Shown here piece after piece: positions 46,001-59,300 of a stretch of DNA of 64,000 bases. Both the position numbers and the translations under genes were made by a program. The first letter of the stretch is position 1. Every line of letters begins with the position of its first letter. A model generated the notes under the pieces. The model saw only the letters and a program-made list of their open reading frames with translations. It searched no databases and had not been told where the DNA came from. Source of the stretch: Hyphochytrium catenoides (Eukaryota; Sar; Hyphochytriomycetes; Hyphochytriales; Hyphochytriaceae); contig FLMG01002562.1 of assembly GCA_900088475.1 (NCBI GenBank), positions 61,351 through 125,350 of the forward strand, given 5' to 3'.

Positions 46001-49000
46001 GCCAGTGTCGGCCACCTAACATAGGGGATAATCAGCTACGGACGATCACCTGAGAAGAGCGTATAGGTCCTCAATCTGTAGAAAGGAAGAGTTGCAGTGC
46101 ACATAATGAGCTGATAGTCTCATGCAATCTTCTGCTTCGTCCACCTTCTTGAAATGAACCCCCAATATCTCGTATTGACTAGGTGCGACACTGAAGCGTT
46201 CTTATCTGTCAGTCCTTGAAAGCTAGCAGATCAAACCTATCGTCCTTCTGCTTGCCTCTGCGGTCTCTCTCTCCGGCGGCAGCCCTCTCGCTTTGCTATC
46301 TCCATGGATCCGTCACAGCAGTCTCCAATAGGAGCTCCTCTTATCGTACCTTATTGGTGATGGGGGTGCCACTTACTACCCAGCGTCTTTCAGCGTTAAG
46401 ATTTGTGCATGCGATACTTTGCTTGGCCGTTCTTGACTTGATCAAGTGTCCCTATGCGGCGACGGTAAGGAAACAGAAGGGGATGTAGGCCAGGGAAAGA
46501 GAAAGAGGGATGACAATAAGAACCAGAGCCAGAGCGGAGCGTAACGTGAGCACGGACAGAACTCTGCCCTTAATAACCGGCAGTGAGGCAAACTAAGACA
46601 GGAGAGACGATAGGAATACGGCTAGGTAGAAAGCAGATTGCAAGATAGAAGATATCAAGCTATCAGCTACCTCGTCTAATATAATCCTCCGCCAATTTGT
46701 CTTGAAGAGCGGCCCGTTAAGAGTGCTACCAGCGCTTGTGAAGTCAGAGGACACAGTCTAGGGAAGACAAGACAAGCTTGAGGCTTAGCGAAAGAAAATC
46801 GACTCATTTTCCGCCGATCCTCAGCTCATAGCCTGGCACGGTCTCCGTCCTTCCAGTAGTTCAACCTTATATAGAATCTCTCACTCTCTTACCTGATAGG
46901 TAGTGATGACCACATCGAACTTTTGCAGGGCTTTCGGATCCGTTAATCTGTTAGGCCCATGGTAGACGTAGTACGAAAGAGCTCCCTCATTTGTGTGCTC
47001 TTCTATCTGAGAAGCCCAGTTGTTCACAACTGCAAGGGGAGAGATGATAAGGGTTCCCGTGCTATACTGAGGAGCGGAAACACCTGGAGAGGTGAGGAGA
47101 GGAGCCCCCGTAGGATCTGAAAGGATGAGTGCTATCATCGTCAGAGTCTTGCCCAAACCCATCTGTGTCGCAAAAGAAAGAGCTCGTAGTGTCAGAAAGC
47201 CGGCCAGCCTAACGTTTAGGCGGAGTGTACAGAGTCAAGGCCAGCTTGAAAGCCACGAGACAGAGACAGATGTAAGCATCAACGATGAGGGTAGGCGACC
47301 TTCTCTCAACGTCGCAAGTGACAGAGAAATACTCGATGGAATTAATGCTAGATAACAAGTCAGTAGAGCAGAACGAGGCGAACAACAGGAGAACCAATAA
47401 ATATGTCAACTCGCACGCACGGAGCGTTAAGACTAAGTGCTTTTGAAAATAAAGGCAAGACGAAGAAGTGTCTCTCACATCGTCTGCCAAAATCCCTCCC
47501 CTGCTCAAGACCGGTCTTTCTTGTGCAGAGGCTGTCGCCACATTAAGATAGAAACGTCTTCTATCTTGTTCTCGGTATGCCCAGAACTGGACGGGCTGCT
47601 CTTTAGGCGTACTTGGCAGCGCAGGATGCTCCTGTTTCACGCACCAGGCTAAGCCCTGGAGCTGATGAGACAACAGGGACGTCTTCAACTGAGAAGGAGG
47701 TGACGGATGGAGAGGAAGCTTCGCCATGTCAATGACTGAGCCCATAAGCTCATCCTGCAAGAAGTGATGGGACCAATATACTTAGGCAACAGTCAAGCAG
47801 CCGGATTTGCTATTGGGGGAATGGACCAAGCAAGACCATACCAGGGGGTAAGAAGGAACTTGCAGATGCCTACCAGGGCAGTCTGAATAGCCTTCCTATC
47901 GGACTGCTGCGTGTTCCTCCCGCGCAACAAATTCTCCATCTCTGACTGCTCTCCAACATAGGATGACGGAGCTGCAGAGGAAGGATAGAGATATATCTGT
48001 CTCTTCTTGAGGTCATTTACAATACCCGCTCGCTTTTCTTCCTTTCCGTACACGTCAATGCTCACTCCCATCCGATACTTTGGCTTGCCGCCGGTAGGGC
48101 AAAAACCTTCAACGCGGATGTCTCCTCTATCTATTAGCGGCGCTAGCACTGCAGCTACCTCTCGCGGGATGTGGCCGACCTGGCAAAGATATAGAGGTGT
48201 GGGCAGTGTTGGATAAGAAGTCGACCATAGTTGAACAGGCGATGCCACTGAGAAGATCTCTCTTTAGGGAAAGAAGATATGGTGGGCACGACAACGCGTA
48301 AGCCACGGCCATTGTAAACCACAAGAACTGAAGCAGCGGACAGAGAACCTGAAGACGCAGCACCTAGTAGGGCCCGTATAAGGACGAACTAAAATGCAGC
48401 CAGTACCTGCACATCACTGATGTTCCACACTGCAATTGCATTTCTGTCATACCTAAGGAGTCGAGAGGCGGAGGGGAAGTCCAAGGATCAAGAAGGAGCA
48501 GAGAAATGGGTTACGAAGGACAGCAAGGATAAGGCGAGGAGTGACAGAAAAAGGTGCGCGGAAGGGGGTCAGCACTTCCGCCTTAGGTGGGACGTACTGG
48601 TTATGTGGTTCTCTTACGAGACGCACTTGCTCTCCCTTCCCCACCTGTGATCAGAGGTACGCGGAACAAACGACATTAGACAAAGGGCCTGTTGTCTCTT
48701 AGAGACAGGAACTGAGGTAAAGTTGGGGAGACAGTAGAGAATGAAGGCAAGTGAAAGACTAGTGACAGTGCTCAAGGCATCGAGAAGACCTCAGTGGCCA
48801 ATCATCACCACGTAGGCTAAGCATAGATCCTGCCTGCTGACATCAATGGTACTACATTGCACCGCCATAGAGAGACGACATAGAGGGAGACAAGAGAGAG
48901 AAGATGACGATGGGAGGCACCTACCACTCCTTCATAGTACCGAATGCCCACGATCGCCCCCTGGTAACGTCCAAAGTTCACTTCTGAGGCCACAACATCG

Positions 49001-49394
49001 TCCGTCTCGCCTTCTTCATCAGAGGCTTCCCCTTCGCCCGCTCTTTGAGGCTCTACAGGTGCAGATATCTCTGCCAAACGCGTCAGAGCTCCTTCCGCCA
49101 TGAAGTTCGCCAGGTGCTCTACGCCAGTCAGTTGTAAGGAGTTGCCGCTAGAGCTGGTGCTTTGAGGAGTCTGGTCAGAGCTGTCAGCGGTGGCAGAGGA
49201 TCCAGGCGTCTCTACATGGGATCCTTTGTCGGGGGCTTTGCCTCTTCCTGGACAACCTGGACGTCAATTTTCTGTAGAACAAGAAGATGAAACATTGGCT
49301 TACGGCGAGATTTGGCTATAGGGCCAGGCTTCGCTTGTGCCTTTTGCTTGCGCTTTCTCGTTGACGCTGGTTGGAGCTCGCTTTTGACCTCCAT
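43045..49394 (-). CDS. HLTF/Rad5-type SNF2 helicase with HIRAN and RING domains, multi-exon
   Basis: Starts at ATG 49394 ([20 protein letters not shown], a basic nuclear-signal-like start). Exon blocks follow in order. The HIRAN domain (about 49000-48150) includes [37 protein letters not shown] and [19 protein letters not shown]; in HLTF this domain binds 3' DNA ends. The SNF2 ATPase has GGILADD followed after an intron by [14 protein letters not shown] (Walker A, about 47160-47125), [17 protein letters not shown], a DEGH Walker B formed across an intron, and [18 protein letters not shown]. The RING finger (about 44900-44370) has [17 protein letters not shown] and [10 protein letters not shown]. 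The helicase C part has [34 protein letters not shown] and [13 protein letters not shown], ending at 43045. Proteins of this layout polyubiquitinate PCNA and remodel stalled replication forks. Approximately 17 exons; boundaries are approximate. Confidence 0.92.
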
Positions 49395-50699
49395 GTTCCC
49401 CTTAGCTTCTACGCCGGACGAAACTCTCCCTTTAGTTGAGACGACTTACTGAAGAGTCGTTGCCTGATCTTCATCAATCTCTTTGGCCGTCTGATCTCTC
49501 TGTGCAGCGCGAGCGGTGTGACAGATTATCTCTGGGCATCAGAATCTTCAGCTGCAACAACCCTTCGCGCCAACTTTCAAACATCTTCCAAAAGCTGTTC
49601 TGATTCTGATGCTAGCTTCGGGAATGGCGGTTAGATTTGACACGAGAGCTTTTGTTGACTATTCAATAGCATTGGAAGGTACTATATTCGGGAACACTAC
49701 ATGACTGTTTTGGAGAACTCTCAAGAAAAAGTTGAGATCTTCGCACTCCCAGATAAGTTGAGATGAGATCTTGGAGGTCAAGAAGTAATCTGAACACGGT
49801 AAAACTGAAGTCCGCTGGAAGCGCGATCCTGCCGCTCGCGATGAACAGCTGCCGACAACTAAGTAGGGGTTGCTATCCTTGCCTTGACATACAGCGGCGA
49901 GGCTACAACGGATAAAAAGGGCACGTGGTTGCGGTGGCATTCTACCACGACACGGGACAGGAGAATAGTTGCTGCTGCAGTTTGGACGACCATCCCGTCC
50001 AAGGGTCTCATTGGTACTACTCTTCACTCAAGTCGCCATTAAGCAGTGCAGGCTACCGAGATTCTTCAAGCTTTACTATATAGAGGAGGTCCGCTACCTC
50101 GACACGCTGACAGTAGAACGGCGCAGAAGAAGCTGCTTCCGCTATCGTTCCTCTCTGAGCGACCTACTTCTTGACACCAGTATGATACCTAAGAACCGTA
50201 ACAACATGCGGTACCAAGAAAAGGAAGAATCCATGCGGCTGCTTCAGCATTGCTATCATTTTCGATCATCTCCGTCGTCGCCGTGTTGTTGCGTGTTTGT
50301 TGTGAGTAACCTCAGAAGATTATCAAGAAGACAGGTTGATGACCGGGCTGTCAATCAACAGACCAGGAAGAAGAAGAACTACCGTCGGGTGGTGGATGCA
50401 TTTCATCAGGGATGAACGTGGTAATGAGCTTCGATGATAATGTAATGGGAGGACGTGTGCTACGTCCCGTCCAACAGAGCTACAGAAAGACAAGAGAAGA
50501 TGAGCTCTTACCGGCTCATCATGACCTACAGAACATCATATAGGCGTTTAGCATCAGCTGTGTTACTCTATATATAGCCTCCTGTGGACCCAAACCATGG
50601 CTGCTGTTATCAAAATAAACTAGAAAGTTTGACGATGGCAATGAAACTAACCAGCATTCATCAATGATGAAAGAGAGAAATGCATACCAAGGAGTAGTG
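49395..50699. other. Intergenic spacer
   Basis: Contains a 148-codon plus frame (49969-50415) rich in Arg/Ser and a 122-codon minus frame (49659-50027), neither with recognisable domains. Likely non-coding. Confidence 0.45.
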
Positions 50700-52001
50700 T
50701 TACTCTTTCGATTGGTGGACGAAGACCAGGCCCATAAGTCCAATCTTTACAATCTTCAGCACAGGTCTTTCTTCATCTTGGTCGCTTTCTTCTTCGCTTT
50801 TAGCGTCTTCTCTTGCCATTGCACCACCCTCAAACCGCCTTCCTGTCCTCTTCTTATTCTTCTTTTTCTTGCTATGCGCGCTATTTGAGGTCAGTCCCAT
50901 GACGTTTATTCCAGAGCTAATAACGTCAATATGAGGAGGGACCGTCACGCTAACCACTCCTCCTACCGAGGCCAAGTAGAGCTTTGTCTCCCCAGGTAAG
51001 AATTTGGCTTCCTTGAGGTTAACGTTAGTGCACCCCATGACCGAACCGACGTACATGCGTCGAGGAGCAGTGAACTCGCCATTCTTATGTACGAGGCCCA
51101 TGATGGAGAAGTAGGTTTGACGACCTTTCACCTCTTCCTGATGGGTGGAAGGGAATGAAGCCGATCTCTTTTGCCCTCCTTTCTTCTCTACATGGCCTCC
51201 GGCACGTCCGCGAACGGTAGAGGTAAAGGCGGTTGGAGTAGAGACTCCTGCCGCTGCGCCTCCTCGCGTTTGTCTGGTGTTTCCCTCTTCTTCTGTGACA
51301 AACGCGGAGGTGGCAACCGCCCCCATAAGTTCCTCGGCGATGGCTTGAAGGTCTCCGATCAAAGCTTGAAGCTCCTCAAGAGATGAAGATCTGAAAGCAG
51401 TCTGCAGTCTCTGTGAGTAGTCACTCTCGTCCAGAAGGCGTCTTTCTCTTCCAAGCGCAAGGACGTCAATCACGCTCTTCCTGAAATCTTCCACGTCAAT
51501 TGCGGTGGCGTAACCTTGCACTGGAGCAGCGGTAGCACCACCGGCAGCAGTTGTTAGAGCAGGATAAGAACTTCCGACTTGGCTGCCCGAAGAGGAGGTA
51601 GCGTTATACGTTGCAGGCGGGGAGGCCGATGCCGATGCAAGGTGAGAAGAAGGCGAGTTCATTTCTCTCTTGCTAATCATGGGGGCAGTAGCTCCCATTG
51701 ACGCCTTAAGCTGTGCTGGCTGTACGTCTTCACGTCTAGGTAAACCTGAGTCTCCGTCACACGGAGTTAAGTTATCAGGCGCCCCACCGCTGACCGCACT
51801 GGTGCTGCTGAAGCTGCTAGCGCGGTGGTTGGTCTGAGATTCTTGAAAGCCAGGCGGTGTCTGATGGGTGGTTTGATGATCCACGACAGCGGTCTGTTGT
51901 GGTGGGGGATGGAGGTGGGCGTCACTAACAGTATGGCATTGCTGAGTCTGACTGTTACTAGGATCTTCTGCCTGGTTGGTGGTAGATAGCTTGCTGTTCA
52001 T
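50700..52001 (-). CDS. Protein with DUF1707-like and LiaF-like C-terminal domains
   Basis: An intronless 433-residue frame starting with ATG. Residues 1-165 are a Gln/Ser/Pro/Thr-rich, probably disordered region. Residues ~170-222 (FRKSVIDVLALGRERRLLDE, then SDYSQRLQTAFRSSSLEELQ and ALIGDLQ) match the DUF1707 pattern of Actinobacteria, where a short helical unit ends with EL-x-x-L-x-x-DL. After a basic linker, residues ~297-433 show the repeating beta-strand pattern of LiaF-like (DUF2154-type) domains: YFSIMGLVHKNGEFTAPRRM, YVGSVMGCTNVNLKEAKF, VGGVVSVTVPPHIDVISSG, INVMGL and, after a Lys/Arg-rich insertion (SKKKKNKKRTGRR), LKIVKIGLMGLVFV. In bacteria LiaF-type proteins regulate cell-envelope stress systems and have membrane helices; none is present here. 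The eukaryotic role is unknown. Assignment of the two domains is from pattern memory and is good but unverified. Confidence 0.72.
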   Translation of the reverse strand: MNSKLSTTNQAEDPSNSQTQQCHTVSDAHLHPPPQQTAVVDHQTTHQTPPGFQESQTNHRASSFSSTSAVSGGAPDNLTPCDGDSGLPRREDVQPAQLKASMGATAPMISKREMNSPSSHLASASASPPATYNATSSSGSQVGSSYPALTTAAGGATAAPVQGYATAIDVEDFRKSVIDVLALGRERRLLDESDYSQRLQTAFRSSSLEELQALIGDLQAIAEELMGAVATSAFVTEEEGNTRQTRGGAAAGVSTPTAFTSTVRGRAGGHVEKKGGQKRSASFPSTHQEEVKGRQTYFSIMGLVHKNGEFTAPRRMYVGSVMGCTNVNLKEAKFLPGETKLYLASVGGVVSVTVPPHIDVISSGINVMGLTSNSAHSKKKKNKKRTGRRFEGGAMAREDAKSEEESDQDEERPVLKIVKIGLMGLVFVHQSKE

Positions 52002-55000
52002 GCTGACGGCGAAACGCAGAATGACAAGGTAAGGTGTTGTACGCGATGATGCGTCTAGTCCGCCAAGCAGCCGTCTATCTAAATCTTTGAAAAGACATCG
52101 TCAGTAGTGCGTGCTGGTGCTCTTCAGCCAGGGTACACCAGGAACATCACTCTCTGACCTGAAAAGCGATCCTGTCCACTTCTATCTGTCTGGTCTCCAC
52201 GCACGCCTCTCAATGCCAAGAAGCAGCTCTCTAGGAAGAAGCTGCCACCGTGGCCCAATCTTCTTGCCTTCCTGCTTGCATCTTGGACTCAGACCCCACA
52301 AGTTTATCTTTTTCATAAGGAACAGGTGCTATTTTCTTCTCCTGCCCCTCTTTTCCTGTCCTCCCCGCCTTGCAGAAGGGGGGGCCCAGGGGGGGGTCAA
52401 GGGTAAAATCAATGAGAAGGCCTGTGTCCCCTGTCATCAGTTCTGAAAACGCTGGACGGAGAGACCATCACTCCTGTCCCACTTCTGTTATTAGTACTGT
52501 AGGAAGGGACAGAGCAGAGACAGCCAGAGACATGAGCAATGACCATGACGGGCAGACGAGACAGAGCGAAAACGCAGGAATAAACAGAGGTGTGTTGAGG
52601 AACATACATATGAAGAGTCGCTACGGACCGTCGATGTTATAATCATGTTTGGGATTTGAGATGACGTGTATCCGGCCGTTAGCGGCGACAAGCCATCCGT
52701 TATCCAGAACGCCACAGGCATCACATCAGAATCCATCATCATCATCATCGTGATGGCCATTCAATCTTCGACTAGAGAGTAACTCACTTCTCTCTATCTA
52801 CTGCCTCTACGAAGGACCTATGGTGTCTACTATCTAATACGGGCTAGGCCTACTCTCCAAAAAAAAGTGAGATAGTAGATGCTTATGAAAGCTTGGAGAT
52901 AGACCAGCAACAGCAGGCAGCACAAGCAGCAGCAACAAGAAAAATAGAAGAAATAGGAAGAAAACTAATCTGTAGCTGGCAGAGTTGAAGAACAACGACG
53001 AAGGGAGAGTTCTTTTATATAGAGTTGACCGAGTCCCCACGATAGACCCCCACGTCCCACCAGCAGCAGTGTGATAGAAACCTCTTCGTTTGCTGTTGTA
53101 GGGTCCCCGGTGCTAAGAAGAAGGATGAAATAAACCGTGGTACTTGCTTTCCGTATTATCTTCATCGACGACTGGAAAGGTAATGGTTGTTCCATGTAAA
53201 AAGTTATTGATGATAGGAGTCTATTTAGAAGAGTGTTACTGTTAAAGACCAAGAAGGAAAGACAAAGGAAAACGTTCTATCTAGCCACCACCACAGAAGC
53301 AGCAGAAGCACCGGCGGATGAGGAAGAAAAGAGGGGGAGGAAGAAAACTGACGGCCAGCTAACGCAGGCGGGAACGGAGACAATAGTATAACTCACCACT
53401 AACAAGTAGTGGGACCCTACATTCTGTTGTATATTATTACGCGAGGAGAGCAAGACATATGATTCTCAATGAGGGCTCATCAGCAGCATTGGGTGCTGTA
53501 GGAGAGATAGAGGATCAGCAGTGGAGAAGTAAAAGGGTGGTGGAGCCAACCGGCGGTCCCCGCTTTACTGAGAGCCACCCGTAGACTCAGAGATGATGGG
53601 GAGTAAATCATGTCGCCGCCGTGGGTGGGCCCGTCCAGTTCTTTATTCTTTACTCCCGAAGACTTCTGTTCTCGCTGTCGGTAACTAATGCGGTGCATGA
53701 TGATAAAGATACTACATTCGTCGTCGTCGAAGCACAAAAGAGTGGTGGTGGCGGAGGTCTCTCAACGACGTAAGTACCGCAAGCACTATGTACGAGTGTG
53801 GAAGCGGGGACTGCTGACTGTAAGAAGACAGTGTTCGCTTCCTCCATCGATGCACCAAATGCCAAAGCTCCTGATCATATCATATTATATCCAACTGTTC
53901 AGCTCGCTCGGAGTAAGAAAGGACGACGCTTTGTGGCCGGCCTGATTGTAGGACTAACTCAACTGTTGCTGCTGCTTCGACCAGAAAGTATAGTTGTAGA
54001 GAGGAGGCGAACGATGGAAAGTAGAGCTTTGAACCCTACAAACAGGTACCTTGAGAGTTAGTCGTGCTTGCCCCCGCCAGCCACCAATCCTGACGACTTC
54101 GTCATGATTCCTTAAAGTGGAGAAATCATGCGCTAATTATAAAAAGACCTCTTTTAGCATTATTCCGTCATGTCACTAGTGAGCTGATGCTCGCCCTTGC
54201 CTCCGGCTGATCAGTGTCCTGCACAGCCGAAGGAGAGGACATGCTACTACTGCTGTAAGGACGGCGTCGTCGCACCTATTGCTGGAGCAGCTGGATGGAG
54301 CGCACAGGGGACACCAACCACGATAGACTGGCTGATATAAAAATAAAAAAAAACTAAGAACAGCAACAAAGAGGTTGATCTCTATATATTTCCTGCGGTG
54401 GGCTTCTCGGAGTAGACATGCCTCCTTTTTCTTTATGCTGAGATGAGAAAGCGAGTAGTTCTATCTCAATAGGTTTGCATTGCACCATTAGTTTTGGCCA
54501 ACTGATGGGTCTGCCAACGGTGGGTCATTAGGAAAGTAACTAAATGGTGGGAAACAAAAGAAGAGAACGAGCCAACCACATCCTAATTAGTATGGCGCAT
54601 CCATGAAGAAATACCACTGAAAGGCGGCGTCCGCTGTGGCAATAAGGCGTTTATCTGCACAGCATTCATCGACTAATAGTTCTGGTGTCCATACATCAAA
54701 GGCTCTAAAGGGTTGTGCCACTATTTTGCCTTGCTACAATTATGCCCACCCCTAACATAATGCTCTACGTGTAACTTGGGTGGGAATCCAGTGTGCCTGA
54801 CCACCCCAGAAGAGTTGAAAGATCACACTATCTCTCGCGGTCTGCCTTCTTTGGTCCGCTCTGCATAGATCTACTTGGGCTTTCTTGATCCTGTGCTAAT
54901 GTCCTTCATGGGCGAAATAGCAGCAGCTCTTTTGAGAGGAGAAAGCAGCTTTCACCATTTTAGACATAACTCCTCGACGGCTGGGAGTTAGAAGGTGCCC

Positions 55001-56384
55001 TTGGAATATGTTGCCCCTGAACTGAATGGATGGCTAGCAAAACAACTCAAGACGGTTTGTCCATGGGGTGTCCTGAGATCAGACGCCACTTGCTCTTGCT
55101 TAGGTTGGGCAAATAGTGGCACAACCTTTAGTCGTAGGGGACCATGGATATGTTGCTAGTCGTTGTCTTCTTCTTTTGGAGGGTGGCTGCGGAGCCCTTG
55201 GTCTCCAATAATGACGTGAGGGGTCATCTCTGCCCTGTCTCAGCTCATACAGCAATCCGATAGCGCTGTGCTCGTCGAAGAAGGACACCAATTATTGTAC
55301 CTCGAGGGAGGATCATCCTCTCATAGTTAGTATTGGGTGCTCTACTGATCCATCACGCGAGTCGAACTACACGTACGACTACAGGCTTACTGCTTCAGAG
55401 TAGGGAACTCTAGTGTATTTCCTATGGTTTGGGAGGGAAAAGGGACAAGGGTGGGAAATCAATAATACATATCTATCTCTTGCCAGACAGAATGGAGGAG
55501 AGATAACAATGGAGATCCTTCAGTAAAGTGGGACTTTACGCAATATGGTCAGACAGAGGTTTTGATGAGATATCATTGTTATTGATGGAGAAGCATGGGG
55601 ACAGAGGGAGAAACCATTTGTACCACCACACTGTCAACACAAATTGCGAGACAGAGTCATGCGGAATAGCGTCTCCTGGGTTGAATTGTAACCAGTTGAA
55701 TCGACACAGAATCGAGAGAGATACGGGGAAGTTAGTACGCTTCACAAGGGAGGAGCAGTGAGGCGTGATGGCCGGTGCAAGGCGGGGCGGGGCGGAACGA
55801 GAAGCGAAGCCCAACCGCTTGTCTCTGATTCAGCGCTGTTCTTCGCTTCTGGGCTGGACGCCATACTTCAGCGTAATAACGGCTTCCGCCATGTGGTCAG
55901 AGCCTTGCTCGGATATCTCTGGGCTTTATAAATGCACTCCGGGCAGCTCCTGGCGATCAGAAGGACCATGAACCGAAGACCGAGGGTAAGGAGTCTCTGA
56001 CAGCACGTCAGCTCACCGGCACGATGCTTCAGTCTGCTGGTATGGGTTCGGGAACGCTGTAGAACGGTATTGAGTGCACAACTGTTTGTGGCTTACTCTC
56101 CGCTAGCTCTTTGTTGGTCAACTGTCGTGTCTCCAATTATTTGTTGAAGACTGGGACCTGCTTTTTCCCTCTTTCTAAAAGTTCTTTGTGAATGAATGCC
56201 ACTTATTCGAGGCCTTTCACGTGCAGAGAAAAGACTAGCATGTCAGGTGTAGAGCAAGGTTAGAAGTGATAGGCGTTTCGCGGGATCTCTGTGGCTTTCT
56301 TGAAATGGCTGGAGACGTATAGCCGCTGCCACTGGCTGCCTTGGTCGAAAAAGGCTTGACCGTTTACGGGGAAGGGCACCACAA
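52002..56384. other. Long intergenic region
   Basis: 4.4 kb with no convincing gene. It includes a G-run element at 52378-52403, patches rich in CAG/CTG-like and TAC/GTA trinucleotides (52900-54340), and a short GC-rich patch (GGGGCGGGGCGG around 55780) followed by TTTATAAAT at 55925, about 460 bases upstream of the Piezo-like gene, which may be promoter sequence. Plus and minus frames around 53650-54060 and 54900-55300 have no recognisable content; decayed mobile DNA cannot be excluded. Confidence 0.5.
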
Positions 56385-59300
56385 ATGGAGGACAAACGTG
56401 AATCTTTGGCTTCGGCCAACGAGCGACGGTCGCTGCTATCCACATCTGTAGTATCTGACCCTGCGATGTACTTCACTCCCGATGAAGATAGTTATCTCTC
56501 AAAGGTGGCAAGGAGTGACTCGTCTCCTCAGTTGGAGGGAGAGCGAGATACGCTTACTAAGACACCTGTGTCTCCAATGGAGAAAGGCAGGAGTAGTGCC
56601 CCGCAATCTCTCTCTCCGTCTGCTAGAGAGAGAATCCGAATGTTCCAGAGCCATTTCTCGTTGGAGGGCGTCTCTCCTTCTCTGCCGACAGACTACTCTA
56701 TGATGGCTAGTCCCGACCCAGAAGAGCTACGAGGCAACAAATACCTTGGTGAGAAGAGCGTGCTAAGAAGGAGACACACGAGAAGGTCTCTGCAGAGCTC
56801 CAGCTTGCCAGGTTCACCACCGTATGAAGAATATCAGGGTTCCGCTCCTATGTCACCCTCGTGGAATAGGTCTAACCGTCTCAGGTCTGATACTGCCTCC
56901 GTCCACTAAGTCTTGGTGCCTCATCTTATGATCATGGAACTGTCCGGCCTTGGTCCTCTTCTTTCGTTCCTAGTCTTCCACTATTCTTACCTCATGTTTC
57001 CACTTCTCAACTAACCTATGTGGTGCGAAGACTCCATTGCCTAGTGCTTCCCTGAGGGTAAACTAACTTTTGGTTCCCTCGACTATAGAGACAGCAAGGG
57101 AAACTTGACGAAGGGTAGCATGAGCGTAGGAGAAAGAGTGGCAAGCTGGCTCTTTCCTTTACTCCTGCTGTTCTCTATTTTCATAGGACCTGACGCTATC
57201 ACCATGCTATACACCTTGGGCTACGTGTTCGACGTCTTTGTACCGCAACGACGCGTATGGCTATGCATAGCTCTTGCGATAATCTCCCTCGTTTCTTTGG
57301 CACTCTCTGTCGCTCTTCAGGTGCTCTATGCAGTGAAAGGGGAAGATTATGTCCTCTATGGCTCTCAGACTGTATGGGTTATCTTCGGACTAGGCCCTGC
57401 GACGAACGTCTGGGCTTACATCCAAGCTTTTCTTCCCGACGTCTTTGCTCTTTTAGCAGCCGTCATCTTTTTGGCGCTAGGCAGGAAACTACAGCCTGTG
57501 CTGCACCTTCCGGGCCTAAATCCTACCGAAGCCTCTATCTTTACGGTGTGGTGGGCCAACACTGTTGGTTCTCTGATTATCCCCATCATCGCTATGTCTC
57601 AGCCTGGGCCGGTGCAACTTGTCTTCTTTATTATCTTTATCCTTCTTGTCCTCCGTGCCCTTTACTCAGCCTTTGTCATAGAGAGCACGGGAAGATATAT
57701 CCGCTCTAGCGACCGCTTCTTCCTCTTCCCTATTCGGCTCTGTCTGCCGCTGGTGCTGTATAATGTCACCACATTGCTATTCCTGTAAGTACCGAAGTCT
57801 CATTCTTCAGGTTGCTTCTTTTAGCGTCTCCATCAGTGAGGGTCTGTTTTCCCTCCGTCTCCATCTCGACGTCGCTTACTCTTCAGCATCTCTGTTCTTT
57901 TCTCATTATTTATGCGTGTTTCGCTTATCTTAGTCGAGATCTTGGCACGCCTCTCTTCGTTCCATGACTGTGCGACTGGTGGTTATTCTGTCTCATCCGT
58001 CTAATTAAGAAATCTTGACAACTGACATGTCTTTTCGTTCCATCCATATGCTCCTGGTGGTTACTCTGTTTCCTCTGCCTATCTAGGAATGTTTGCTTCT
58101 TTCCTTACATAAGGAACCTCGACATTCTCGAAGACAAGTTAGAGTACATGGGCCTTTCGTCTGATGTTAAGGTAAGTGAGAGATTGAAAGAAAGGAAAAG
58201 TTTGCTACGCTCTTGTCCCGACTCGGCTGTGTTCACTTTCCCCCGTCTTGATCTCTGGCTAAGATATCTATCTATCTTGGTTGCCTTAACCAGGGGGTTC
58301 TTTAACCTCTGCCTTCCCTCTTTTCTCTCTTCACTCCAGTCGTGGTCCGTCTTTGTCTACGTGGGCGGCTCGATTGTGATGTCAGAGTGCTTCGCTTTCT
58401 CAGCGCGCTGCTGGTGGTCTCAAGGCAGGAAGATTCTCGAGTTCCCTCCACGGAGAAAGAGCAGAGGATACGCTTTACCGACGGTGGCCATGGTCGGACG
58501 CTCTCGTCTCGCACCTGCGACACCTTCGCTGGTCTCTTCTCCATTCCGTGCCCAACCCAATAGAGGGTTGGACGCGAGAAGGAGCTCAGAGTACTATGAC
58601 GCGACGCACACTCCAATGGCAGTTGACGCAGGAGAGGACGATGAGATACAGACGCCACGCATAGATCTAGAAGGCGCAAGCGATGTTGATGAGGATTATT
58701 CAGAAGACGAAGAAGAAGAAAATTTAGAGGAAGAGCTAGGAAGAACCGGCATCCTCTACTACACAGTGGCCACCATTCACAAGGATATCTCCCGTCTTCC
58801 GCTTAGCGTGAAAATCATATTCGATAGGAGAGGAAGATTCCTGAGTGGCATGCTTTGCCTTCTTTGGGCGACGATCTTTCCTTCATATCTCTCCCTCGCC
58901 CTCCTTCTCTCCGGTTTCTTCATCTTCATCTTCATGAATGTGGAGCCATTCAGGTTCACTCTTCCCCTACTCACTATCTATTGCCTTACTCTTCTCTCTC
59001 TGCAATACGTCGTCAACTATTCCAAACTCAGCGATTCTCTCACGAATGAGGTCTTTGACCGGATCACATACGACATCCCCTTTCTGGGGCTCATCGTGCA
59101 AACCTTCTTTACCTTACTCATCGTATGGGCTTCCGTGTACAATCTCACTTATGCCGCGCTCATCCATGCCAAGTATCAGAATATTAGGTAAGAAGACTGT
59201 ATAGGAGCGTCAGAGAGCCTTATTGCTAAAATCGAGCTTGTCCTCAGCGGAGTCGCTTTGCTTTGCCTTTCGCTCCTTCACTATCTATATCCAGTATGTA

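Noticed and set aside
55340-55390. GTTCGACTC on the minus strand, resembling a tRNA T-loop
   Set aside because: No matching T-stem, anticodon arm or acceptor stem could be drawn.
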